Shown here one piece after another: positions 6,332-14,330 of a stretch of DNA of 16,050 nt. This stretch comes from Candidatus Zhuqueibacterota bacterium 4484_219 (lineage in GTDB: Bacteria > Zhuqueibacterota > JdFR-76 > 4484-219): assembly GCA_002085035.1 (NCBI GenBank), contig MZGM01000015.1, forward strand, positions 1 through 16,050, in the 5' to 3' direction. The first letter of the stretch is position 1; each line of letters starts with the position of its first letter. The notes under the pieces are model-generated. The model saw nothing but the letters and a program-made list of their open reading frames with translations, was not told the DNA's origin and did not search any database. Position numbers and translations under genes: made by a program.

Positions 6332-9300
6332 GTGTTCAAAGAAGTACCACGACAACTGAATTTCCCTCAGCTGGAAGAACACATTCTGCGGTTCTGGGAC
6401 AAGCACCAGATTTTTCAGAAAAGTATTAACTCCCGTGATCCAAACAAACCCTTTGTGTTTTACGAAGGTCCACCTACAGCTAATGGGCGTCCGGGCATTC
6501 ATCATGTGATGGCACGCACCATCAAAGATTTTGTCTGTCGACTTAAAACCATGCAAGGGTATCGGGTAGAACGAAAGGCCGGTTGGGACACCCATGGCTT
6601 ACCAGTAGAAATCGAAGTAGAGAAAGAATTGGGCATAGAGGGGAAAGAGCAAATCATTGAGTACGGCGTTGCTAAATTTAATGCCAAATGTAAAGAAAAC
6701 GTCTTTCGCTACAAAAAAGAGTGGGATGAACTAACCCGCCGTATCGGTTTCTGGCTGAATCTTGACGACCCATATATTACTTACACCAACGAATACATCG
6801 AAACAGTGTGGTGGATACTAAAAGAATTCTACCAGCGGAACTTGATGTACGAGGGTTTTAAAATTATTCCTTATTGTCCCCGGTGCGAAACCGCTTTATC
6901 CAGCCATGAAGTATCTATGGGTTACCGTGAGGTAGAAGACCCTTCCGTTTATGTTAAAATGAAAGTGAAGAATGAAGAAAATACCTATTTTCTGGTCTGG
7001 ACCACTACGCCCTGGACACTTATCTCCAATGTTGCTCTGGCTGTGCATCCCTACATCAACTATGTGAAAATTTTACACCGTGGGGAAAAACTGATCTTGG
7101 CAGAATCAAGGCTGCTAACTATCGACGGGGAATTTGAAATTTTAGAAACAATACCCGGCGAAAAATTAGTGGGAATGGAATATGAACCACTATTCCAATT
7201 TTTTAAACCCAAGCAGAAAGCATGGTACGTAATTCCTGGCGATTTTGTCAGCACCGAAGAGGGAACCGGAATTGTACATATTGCACCAGCTTTCGGCGAG
7301 GACGACTACAAAGTAGGACAGAAGTTCAATTTACCTGTGTTGCAGCCAGTGGACAAAAGCGGTAAATTCGTTGAAGAAGTTACTCCTTTCAAGCACATGT
7401 TCGTTAAGACGGCTGACCCTAAAATAATCGAACATCTGCGCCGTAATGGTCAACTTTACCAAAGTCAAACGATAACTCATAGCTATCCTCATTGTTGGCG
7501 TTGTGATTCACCTTTGCTTTACTACGCTAAAAGATCCTGGTACATTCGTACCACAGCCAAAAAAGATCGCCTTATTGCTAATAACAGATTAATTCGCTGG
7601 ATTCCCAAAGAAGTGGGCGAAGGGCGGTTCGGTGAATGGTTAGAAAACAATGTAGACTGGGCCTTGTCACGTGATCGTTTTTGGGGTACTCCCCTCAACA
7701 TTTGGGTCTGTTCCTCATGTGGGCAAACCGAAAGCATCGGAAGTAAGCAGGAGTTGTTAACACGTGCCAACATTCCAGAGATTAAAGACCTACATAAACC
7801 CTACATTGATGAAATCAAATTCCCCTGCCAACAGTGTTCCGGCACCATGGTGAGAGTGCCAGAGGTTATTGATGTTTGGTTCGACTCTGGCGCCATGCCC
7901 TATGCCCAATGGCATTATCCTTTTGAAAATCAGGATATTTTTCAGAGAAATTTTCCGGCCGATTTCATCTCTGAAGGAATTGACCAAACGCGTGGTTGGT
8001 TTTATTCACTGCTGGCAATTTCGGTTCTGCTTTTTGACAAACCAGCCTACAAAGTATGTCTTTCGCATGAGCTTATTCTGGACAAAGAAGGCCAGAAAAT
8101 GAGCAAATCGCGGGGAAACACAGTAGATCCTTTCCAAATTCTGGCCACTCACGGTGCCGACCCACTACGGTGGTATTTGCTTACAGTTAGTCCACCATGG
8201 GTACCTACCAGATTTGATGAAGATGGCATCGTAGAGGTAGAAAAGAAATTTTTCGGCACCCTGATCAATGTCTATTCCTTCTTTGTGCTTTACGCCAACA
8301 TTGATAAATTTGAATATCGGGAGAATCCTATCCCTGAGAATCAACGGCCGGAAATCGACCGCTGGATTCTTTCGGTTCGCAATAGTTTAGTCAAACGGGT
8401 CAATGATTACCTGGAACGTTACGATCTAACCAGAGCAGCACGTAGCATCTCCAATTTTGTTATTGAAGATTTGTCAAATTGGTTTGTGCGCCGCAGTCGC
8501 CGTCGTTTCTGGAAAAGCGAAATGGCATTAGACAAGCTTTCGGCTTACCAAACGCTCTACGAGACGTTAATGACTGTAGTCAAACTGATCGCACCGTACA
8601 CTCCCTTTGTTGCCGAGGAGATGTATCAGAATCTCAACTCGATTCAAAAGGAGGACTCCGAAAGCGTGCATCTGACCTATTATCCTTCTCCCAAACAGGC
8701 TGAATATCAGTTTGTGGATCTGGAGCTGGAAGACAGAATGGCTTTGGCCAGGCGGATAGTTAGCCTGGCGCGGGCTCTACGCAGCGAAGTTGGAACCAAG
8801 GTAAGACAACCTTTATCGCAATTACTGGTAGTCACCAAATCGCCACGGCAACGTCAGACAATCGAAACCATGACCCCTATCATCAAAAACGAAATTAACG
8901 TGAAAAATGTCGTGGCCCTCACTGATGCCTCAGAACTGGTTGTGCAACGGGCTAAACCTAATTTCAAGTCACTGGGTCCCAAATTCGGCAAGAACGTAAA
9001 CAAAATCGCAGAAATTATTCAGAAACTTTCTGAAAACCAAATCAACCAACTAAAAACTACTGGAGAACTGACCCTACGTCTTGAAAACCAGGAGGTTCGA
9101 CTTACTGAAGAAGATGTGAACATTTTCAGACAAAATCGGGAAGGATTGGCAGTAACCAGCGAGGGTGACCTGACTATTGCCTTGGATATTCGACTTAATG
9201 AGGAATTAATTGAAGAAGGTTTAGCACGCGAATTTGTCAATAGGGTACAGAATATGCGTAAAGAAGCCGGATTTGAAGTGCTGGACCGAATCAGAATTTA

Positions 9301-9472
9301 TTACAAGGGTACTGATAAAGTAGATAAAGCTATTCAAAATCAGGCCGAATATATTAGAAACGAAACTCTAAGTGAATTCATATCAAATCAATATCAACCA
9401 GGAGAATTTGCCAAACAATGGCACATTAACCAAGAGTTAGTTGACATCGCAATTGAACGAATCAGAAGTTGA
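6332..9472 (+). CDS. ileS: Isoleucyl-tRNA synthetase, eukaryote-like (IleRS2) type
   Basis: A 1046-residue class I synthetase charging tRNA-Ile. It starts at GTG 6332 with AGGAG 7 nt upstream. The HIGH signature reads GIHH (55-58, context PTANGRPGIHHVMAR), that is, with His and Gly swapped. KMSKS is intact at 589-593 (GQKMSKSRGNTVDP). The CP1 editing domain contains the TTTPWTL signature (about 228-234) and the usual GTGIVHIAPAFGEDD block. Conserved WDTHGLPVE and WFDSG are present. The C-terminus lacks the four-Cys zinc finger of the E. coli-type enzyme and ends in the longer domain typical of eukaryotic, archaeal and Bacteroidota IleRS. All catalytic parts are present and the frame is intact. 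It is first in an operon with the dksA-like gene 81 nt downstream. Confidence 0.97.
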   Translation: MFKEVPRQLNFPQLEEHILRFWDKHQIFQKSINSRDPNKPFVFYEGPPTANGRPGIHHVMARTIKDFVCRLKTMQGYRVERKAGWDTHGLPVEIEVEKELGIEGKEQIIEYGVAKFNAKCKENVFRYKKEWDELTRRIGFWLNLDDPYITYTNEYIETVWWILKEFYQRNLMYEGFKIIPYCPRCETALSSHEVSMGYREVEDPSVYVKMKVKNEENTYFLVWTTTPWTLISNVALAVHPYINYVKILHRGEKLILAESRLLTIDGEFEILETIPGEKLVGMEYEPLFQFFKPKQKAWYVIPGDFVSTEEGTGIVHIAPAFGEDDYKVGQKFNLPVLQPVDKSGKFVEEVTPFKHMFVKTADPKIIEHLRRNGQLYQSQTITHSYPHCWRCDSPLLYYAKRSWYIRTTAKKDRLIANNRLIRWIPKEVGEGRFGEWLENNVDWALSRDRFWGTPLNIWVCSSCGQTESIGSKQELLTRANIPEIKDLHKPYIDEIKFPCQQCSGTMVRVPEVIDVWFDSGAMPYAQWHYPFENQDIFQRNFPADFISEGIDQTRGWFYSLLAISVLLFDKPAYKVCLSHELILDKEGQKMSKSRGNTVDPFQILATHGADPLRWYLLTVSPPWVPTRFDEDGIVEVEKKFFGTLINVYSFFVLYANIDKFEYRENPIPENQRPEIDRWILSVRNSLVKRVNDYLERYDLTRAARSISNFVIEDLSNWFVRRSRRRFWKSEMALDKLSAYQTLYETLMTVVKLIAPYTPFVAEEMYQNLNSIQKEDSESVHLTYYPSPKQAEYQFVDLELEDRMALARRIVSLARALRSEVGTKVRQPLSQLLVVTKSPRQRQTIETMTPIIKNEINVKNVVALTDASELVVQRAKPNFKSLGPKFGKNVNKIAEIIQKLSENQINQLKTTGELTLRLENQEVRLTEEDVNIFRQNREGLAVTSEGDLTIALDIRLNEELIEEGLAREFVNRVQNMRKEAGFEVLDRIRIYYKGTDKVDKAIQNQAEYIRNETLSEFISNQYQPGEFAKQWHINQELVDIAIERIRS

Positions 9473-9553
9473 TCGGACATGACCGTTGCCTTGAAAATAA
9501 TGGTCACATTCCAGTCAAAGGGGTAACAAGGAGTTTTTCACAGGAGGAACATC

Positions 9554-9934
9554 ATGGACGCAGAGAAGTTACAACATTACAAGGAATTATTACTGAAGAA
9601 ACGGCAGGAATTGTTAGAAGGAATTGGTTACATTCGGGAAACTTCTTTCCGAAACACTATGAAAGAAGCCAGCGGTGAAAATTCAGCCTATAGCTATCAT
9701 ATGGCTGATCAAGGAACCGACACCCAAGAGCGAGAGCAGGCATTTATGTTCGCTTATCGCGAAGGCAGATTGATTTACCACATTGATCAGGCGCTGGAAC
9801 GTATTGAGAAAGGCACTTATGGCTTCTGTCACGAATGTGGCAAACCCATTGATCCGGAGCGGCTGGAAGCTGTCCCTCATGCACGATTCTGCATCCACTG
9901 TAAAGCAAAAGAGGAAAATTCCAAACAAGGCTAA
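9554..9934 (+). CDS. TraR/DksA-family zinc-finger protein
   Basis: A 126-residue protein with an N-terminal alpha-helical part (1-88) and a C4 zinc finger C92-x2-C95...C113-x2-C116 (CHECGKPIDPERLEAVPHARFC with its flanking cysteines). This is the layout of DksA/TraR/YteA proteins that bind RNA polymerase through its secondary channel. The DxxDxA tip of E. coli DksA is not clear; DQGTDTQERE (52-61) occupies that region, closer to the short YteA/TraR type. The start has a strong AGGAGG 7 nt upstream. It sits between ileS and lspA, an order seen repeatedly in several FCB-type phyla. A role in transcriptional control is inferred from the family only. Confidence 0.88.
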   Translation: MDAEKLQHYKELLLKKRQELLEGIGYIRETSFRNTMKEASGENSAYSYHMADQGTDTQEREQAFMFAYREGRLIYHIDQALERIEKGTYGFCHECGKPIDPERLEAVPHARFCIHCKAKEENSKQG

Positions 9935-9942
9935 TTTTTGAA

Positions 9943-10437
9943 ATGTTACGACTGTTTTTGATTTCAGCTATTGTGGTAGTAATAGATCAGGCCACCAAGC
10001 TGTTAACCAAAGAATACATGCGACTTGGTATGTCGAAACAAGTGTTAGGCAATTTTGTGCGTTACACTTACATCGAAAACACTGGCATGGCATTCGGTAT
10101 TTCCATCGGCAATCGTACCTTCTTTACCATTTTTTCAATCATTGCCAGTGCAATTATTTTGGCCTACTTATTCAAAACCCGTAGCGACCGTTTTTTTGTA
10201 CGGCTTTCTCTGGCTTTAATTCTGGGAGGTGCTATCGGCAACCTGATCGACCGCGTCTTTTATGGTTCGGTAGTGGATTTTATTGACATCGGCATTGGCT
10301 CATTACGATGGCCGGTGTTCAATGTAGCAGATATCGCTGTTACCGGAGGCATGATTATTCTTTTGTCTCTAATTATTTTTGAACGTGATCGGGGGAAAAC
10401 TCATACCCACAATACACAACCCGATCCACTAAATTAA
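9943..10437 (+). CDS. lspA: Lipoprotein signal peptidase (signal peptidase II)
   Basis: A 164-residue inner-membrane aspartyl protease that cleaves the signal peptide of diacylglyceryl-prolipoproteins before the lipidated Cys. Four hydrophobic segments are evident (about 3-22, 60-77, 86-103, 126-147). The family signatures are ENTGMAFG (45-52), GGAIGNLIDR (95-104), VVDFID with catalytic Asp112, and FNVADIAV with catalytic Asp130. The gene begins 8 nt after the dksA-like stop and has no strong Shine-Dalgarno of its own, suggesting translational coupling. The lipobox protein at 15560-15958 is a likely substrate. Confidence 0.96.
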   Translation: MLRLFLISAIVVVIDQATKLLTKEYMRLGMSKQVLGNFVRYTYIENTGMAFGISIGNRTFFTIFSIIASAIILAYLFKTRSDRFFVRLSLALILGGAIGNLIDRVFYGSVVDFIDIGIGSLRWPVFNVADIAVTGGMIILLSLIIFERDRGKTHTHNTQPDPLN

Positions 10438-10453
10438 CACCTACCTTAATTAG

Positions 10454-11416
10454 ATGACCGTTGAAAAACGCGAAATAGTTATCTCTCCACACCAACAACA
10501 CGAACGGTTGGATAAATTCCTAACCCAGACTCTCGGCAATCTCTCTCGTACCCGTCTGCAAAAGCTGATAGAACAAGGGCAGGTTTTAGTTAATGGCAAA
10601 CCTGCAAAAGCCAGTCATCTGATTGCTCCTTGGGAAAAAATCGAAGTTTTCATCCCCCCACCTCAAGTGCCCGAGCTTATTCCCGAAGATATTCCCTTAG
10701 ACATTATCTACGAGGACAAATACCTATTGGTGGTAAACAAACCCGCTGGCATGGTAGTTCATCCAGCATGTGGACACTATTCGGGCACTCTGGTAAACGC
10801 CTTACTTTATCATTGTCATAGTCTCTCGCGTACAACAAGTCCAGTACGCCCAGGGATTGTACATCGCCTAGATAAGGACACTTCTGGGCTGTTGGTAGTT
10901 GCAAAAACAGACGAGGTACATAGGCAAATTTCGGAACAATTCTCAGCACGTACCATCGAACGCCAATATGTGGCTATTGTGTGGGGACATTTCAAGAAAA
11001 AAACTGACACCCTAATAACTCATATCGGTCGCAGTCCAACAAATCGCAAAAAAATGGCTGTTGTGGAAGATGGCAAATTGGCCATCACTACCTATGAAGT
11101 AATTGAGGAACTGAATATGCTTTCTCTCATTCGGCTAAAGTTAGGCACTGGACGAACCCATCAGATTCGAGTTCACATGGCTGCTATCGGACACCCAGTT
11201 TTTGCAGACTATGTTTACGGAGGAAAATCTAAAAAACTTAGTTCCCTTCCCGCCGCCCAACGCTCACGAGCTGCTCACTACCTGGAAATCCTAAATCGTC
11301 AGGCATTGCATGCAAAAACCCTGGGGTTTCTCCATCCTGTTACAAAAAAATGGCTGCAGTTCGACTCCGAAATCCCTCAAGATATGCAACAACTTATTTA
11401 TGCTGCTCAAAGATAA
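10454..11416 (+). CDS. rluD: 23S rRNA pseudouridine synthase, RluA/RluD family
   Basis: A 320-residue protein. An N-terminal S4 RNA-binding domain covers about 14-75 (ERLDKFLTQTLGNLSRTRLQKL, QGQVLVNGK). The synthase domain carries HRLDKDTSGLLVVAK with catalytic Asp140, the nearby NKPAGMVVHP motif (95-104), and GRTHQIRVHMAAIGHP near residues 233-248. This set fits RluC/RluD-type enzymes acting on large-subunit rRNA. RluD is favoured by the S4 domain and the lspA-rluD neighbourhood, but the exact target uridines cannot be read from sequence. It starts 16 nt after lspA and is the last gene of the operon. No clear terminator follows within the 162-nt gap. Confidence 0.92.
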   Translation: MTVEKREIVISPHQQHERLDKFLTQTLGNLSRTRLQKLIEQGQVLVNGKPAKASHLIAPWEKIEVFIPPPQVPELIPEDIPLDIIYEDKYLLVVNKPAGMVVHPACGHYSGTLVNALLYHCHSLSRTTSPVRPGIVHRLDKDTSGLLVVAKTDEVHRQISEQFSARTIERQYVAIVWGHFKKKTDTLITHIGRSPTNRKKMAVVEDGKLAITTYEVIEELNMLSLIRLKLGTGRTHQIRVHMAAIGHPVFADYVYGGKSKKLSSLPAAQRSRAAHYLEILNRQALHAKTLGFLHPVTKKWLQFDSEIPQDMQQLIYAAQR

Positions 11417-11578
11417 ATATCACCCTTCCCTCTCCCGTTGTCCCGAAAGATTTTTTGCAACAAATCATTGGTTGTAGACGTAACATGATTAGCTAAACAG
11501 GTTTTTTTCTGGAAACCAAAATCAGTTCTCCCAAAGACAGAAATCCAGTCATTGTACAATAATTTGGAGGTTAGCTAA

Positions 11579-12597
11579 ATGAGATTGAACCAAAATCTGG
11601 TTACCAGCCTAATAGCCACCTGCTTCATCACCCTTACAGTAGTGGAGTTGGGATTAAAAGTAAAGCTATCCGTTATCGAGCTGCGCTTGAACGAGGTTTA
11701 TTCCCCTACAGTTACCGTTTTGCTCTGGGATTTGAAGCCTATGATCTCACTTACAGCGAAGACGATTGGATTATTTCTACCCTGGAAAATTCTCTGGCAG
11801 CATTTTTTATCCATGAGGACTTCCAGGATTTCTATCGCCGTCAGGGCTACGGTGTCTATTTACGGCAAAATTTTTCCCAGCACCTAAGCCTAAAAGTTGG
11901 CTACTATGAAGAAAAACACTCTTATCTTCCCCTAAAAACTGATTGGGCTCTTTTCGGGGGCCACAAAAAATTTCGTCCCAATCCATCCATCACGGAAGGA
12001 GAATTGAAAGGAATTTTGACAACCTTGTGCTTCGACACTCGCAATCACTACAAAAATCCTGATCAGGGCTGGTTAGCAACTATTTTTATAGAGTACACTC
12101 CCAAAGATTTCTTGAACCAGACCGATGACCTCGATTTTAAGCGTTACATCATAGACATCCGACGTTACCAACCCTTATCCCAGGGTCAAAATCTTGACTT
12201 ACGCCTGCGCCTGGGAGAATCGGATGCTACATTGCCAAAACAGAAACTCTTTGACCTTGGTGGCATTAGCACGTTGCGTGGATTCGAGTTCAAAGAATTT
12301 ACCGGCGATCGTATGTTACTGGGCAATCTGGAGTATCGCGTGGACTGGAGCGAAGCAGCGTGGAAATCCGATTTGTTTATCTTGGATGAAGTTACCCTCA
12401 TTTTCTTCATAGATTCTGGATTAGCCTGGAACAAAAACACAAAAGATTTTCAAAATCTCTCCTGGAAGGATTTTCATACTGATGTAGGAATAGCAATCTC
12501 CAATTGGGATGGTAGCACACGGCTAAATATCGCCAAACCTACCAACCAGAACAGCAACGAGGTCAAAATTACGTTTCGTATTAGCCGTCCATTTTAA
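11579..12597 (+). pseudogene. Omp85/D15-like outer-membrane beta-barrel with disrupted 5' end
   Basis: A continuous frame (stop-free from 11575) encodes a beta-barrel of about 330 residues: RYRAALERGLFPYSYRF, WIISTLENSLAAFF, DTRNHYKNPDQGW, RRYQPLSQGQNLDLRLRLG, and the Omp85 hallmark GGISTLRGFEF (near 12257-12290). It ends ISRPF, the terminal Phe typical of outer-membrane proteins. This frame has no ATG, GTG or usable start near its 5' end. A good GGAGG and ATG (11579) instead open the -1-related frame, whose product begins with a signal-like MRLNQNLVTSLIATCFITLT and then reads out of frame to 11887. The N-terminal part is thus lost, deleted or frameshifted; an in-frame restart at TTG 12004 would give only a 197-residue fragment. 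Alternatives are a sequencing indel or slippage at the A-run near 11651. It heads an envelope gene cluster. Confidence 0.75.
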
Positions 12598-12618
12598 CAT
12601 TAATAGAAGGTGACTTTT

Positions 12619-13491
12619 ATGAATTTGCACAAGCCTAAATTAGTACTTAAAGGACTTCTGGTGTTGGTTGCCTTGCCGACGATGATCTATGCAGGTGAGA
12701 TTAAACACAAGCGATTCGTTTACGAGGTCAAAAAAAACAAACAGCCTCTGGAGATTAAATTAAACATTGATGTCGGTGAAATTGTTCTAAAACCAACTAC
12801 TGAATCTCGAAAGCTCACATTAGATTTTACCTATTCTGTTGACCGCTTTGAAGTAGAAAGTAACTTTAATGCCGAACGTAATCGGCTGCAGGTCTACTTC
12901 GATATGAAAGATTGGTTCAAAGGAAATACGGACGGGGATGGTAACGAAGGACGAGCAGAGATTCAATTGCCTACTGATGTAGAAATAGAATTGCGCTCCA
13001 GAGTAAAAGCTGGTGAAATTCACTATGAACTTGGGGGACTCAGGCTCCGCTATTTCTACTTTAAAGTCTGGGCAGGAGAGGTCACGGTTAGATTTGAGAA
13101 GTGTAACCCGGTAAAATTAGAGGATATGGAATTTGATGTAAAAATAGGCGAGGTAAGATTAGAAAAATTGGGTAATGCACGCTTTCAGGAAGCGGTTATT
13201 AATGGCGGTATCGGTGAAATGTGGGTAGATCTCACAGGTGACTGCGTTCCCGAGTTTCTACAACGGGTAGATCTCGATCTGGATATCGGCGAAACCAAAT
13301 TAATCCTACCTCGTGATCGAGCTATTAAGCTGCAAGTATCGAAGTTTCTGTTTATGTCCGAAATTGTGATACCGGATGAGTTCTATCACCATGGCAAATA
13401 CTATTATTCTCCATCATACGAAAAATCTGAGAATCCATTAAATTTAAAACTTTCGCCGGGACTGGGGAGTTTGGATATCCGGCTGAGGTAA
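12619..13491 (+). CDS. Secreted toastrack/DUF4097-like beta-repeat protein
   Basis: A 290-residue protein from ATG 12619, chosen because AGAAGG sits 8 nt upstream; a GTG at 12610 would overlap that site. A signal peptide covers residues 1-25 (hydrophobic KGLLVLVALPTMIYA, cleavage likely after Ala25). The mature part is beta-rich with a recurring GE[I/V/M/T] motif: VGEI 52-55, AGEI 131-134, AGEV 152-155, IGEV 176-179, IGEM 198-201, IGET 223-226. That pattern suggests a stacked-strand fold like the toastrack/DUF4097 domains of envelope-stress proteins. No catalytic motif was recognised. It lies 21 nt after the barrel gene and 26 nt before the next membrane-protein gene, so cotranscription is likely. 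Exported and envelope-associated; function unknown. Confidence 0.8.
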   Translation: MNLHKPKLVLKGLLVLVALPTMIYAGEIKHKRFVYEVKKNKQPLEIKLNIDVGEIVLKPTTESRKLTLDFTYSVDRFEVESNFNAERNRLQVYFDMKDWFKGNTDGDGNEGRAEIQLPTDVEIELRSRVKAGEIHYELGGLRLRYFYFKVWAGEVTVRFEKCNPVKLEDMEFDVKIGEVRLEKLGNARFQEAVINGGIGEMWVDLTGDCVPEFLQRVDLDLDIGETKLILPRDRAIKLQVSKFLFMSEIVIPDEFYHHGKYYYSPSYEKSENPLNLKLSPGLGSLDIRLR

Positions 13492-13517
13492 ATTAATCAA
13501 GTTTAAAGGGGTAAATT

Positions 13518-14156
13518 ATGACAGAACTAACCACCCCTTCTACAGGTGAGATCAATATTGGCCGTTGGCTCAGCCAGAGTTGGAATCTGATATGGTCACG
13601 TCTGGCAGATTTCCTGGTTGTAACTATCCTATTCGTTGCCGTATTAGCATTAGCAAGCAGTCTGGGAGGCATCGGTTTTTATTTGGTTTGGGGACCGTTA
13701 TGCGTGGGATTTTTCGAGCTGTTGTTCAGGATGATGCGGCAACAGAGCTTTCAGTATGTTGATCTATTCAATGGATTTCGAAAATTCCTTCCGGCTGTCT
13801 TAGCTTCTATTTTGATTTCTGTGTTCTTCATGATAGGGTTAACTTTTCTTGTTATTCCGGGTCTGGTGGTTTTGGCCTGGTATCAATTCACCTTCGCCTT
13901 TATTCTGGAGAAGGACTTAGACTTCTGGCAGGCCATGGAAGCAAGTCGCAAATTAGCTACCGAGCGTCTCTTCGAGATGTTAACTTTTGTGATTGTTCAG
14001 GGTGTTGTATTACTCATAGGTGTACTTTCTCTGGGAGTGGGAATTTTAGTTGCTATTCCACTAAATTTCGCCATGGTGGCTTTTGCCTACCGCGACCTGG
14101 TAGGATTAAACCAGGCGTCCTCTAATTCAACTGAAACAAATAAGAATGAAAATTAA
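13518..14156 (+). CDS. Polytopic inner-membrane protein (DUF975-like layout)
   Basis: A 212-residue protein with an AAGGGG ribosome site before the ATG. Hydrophobic segments lie at about 31-50, 52-71, 92-113, 114-130, 152-173 and 175-192. Between them, DLFNGFRKFLPAVLASILI and WYQFTFAFILEKDLDFWQAMEASRKL resemble the 'linker then amphipathic DxxxxAxxxSRxL helix' of DUF975-like membrane proteins, a resemblance judged by eye only. There are no catalytic residues to point to. The tail is Asn/Ser/Thr-rich and soluble. Its stop codon lies inside the duplicated target site of MITE copy 2. Before that insertion the stop was about 22 nt from the next gene's start, so the two were originally tightly linked. 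Function unknown. Confidence 0.8.
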   Translation: MTELTTPSTGEINIGRWLSQSWNLIWSRLADFLVVTILFVAVLALASSLGGIGFYLVWGPLCVGFFELLFRMMRQQSFQYVDLFNGFRKFLPAVLASILISVFFMIGLTFLVIPGLVVLAWYQFTFAFILEKDLDFWQAMEASRKLATERLFEMLTFVIVQGVVLLIGVLSLGVGILVAIPLNFAMVAFAYRDLVGLNQASSNSTETNKNEN

Positions 14157-14159
14157 ATA

Positions 14160-14299
14160 GACTTCTGCAAAATGCAAAAATTGGTAGCCGCAGGCCTCAG
14201 TTTGCGAGTTGTAATTTCTATATTTATAGTGCCTTACGCAACCTAAAGGCTGCGGCTACCATTCATTTAAGATGTAAATTGTCTATTTTGCACAACTGT
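14160..14299. mobile_element. MITE-like element, copy 2, with 14-bp target duplication
   Basis: A 140-bp insert bounded by perfect direct repeats ATGAAAATTAAATA at 14146-14159 and 14300-14313. Its left end GACTTCTGCAAAAT matches copy 1 exactly. The right end has drifted (GCACAACTGT against GCAGAAGTC). The interior is a long imperfect hairpin: GGTAGCCGCAGGCCT (left) against AGGCTGCGGCTACC (right), with TTGCG/CGCAA pairing further in. Copy 1 lacks the right arm. Outside the 13-nt gap and the divergent right terminus, the copies differ at only a handful of positions. It has no ORF. The insertion separates the membrane-protein gene from the DUF4097-like gene, whose AAGGAGG site lies just outside and is intact. 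Confidence 0.88.
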
Positions 14300-14330
14300 A
14301 TGAAAATTAAATAAAAAGGAGGATTGCCTT

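Noticed and set aside
9469..9678. Plus-strand ORF overlapping the end of ileS and start of the dksA-like gene
   Set aside because: Overlaps both real genes in another frame; no ribosome site or motif.
11489..11578. Palindrome TTAGCTAA repeated at 11489-11496 and 11571-11578
   Set aside because: An 8-nt AT-rich palindrome occurring twice is weak evidence; the second overlaps the spacing to a start codon. No promoter could be anchored to it.
11640..11660. Programmed -1 frameshift joining signal peptide to barrel
   Set aside because: The A-run could allow slippage, but there is no proper heptamer and no evident downstream pseudoknot; a mutation or sequencing error is simpler.
11579..11887. 102-residue ORF with a good ribosome site
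   Set aside because: After about 25 signal-like residues it is simply an alternative frame of the barrel coding sequence; treated as part of the disrupted barrel gene, not a separate protein.
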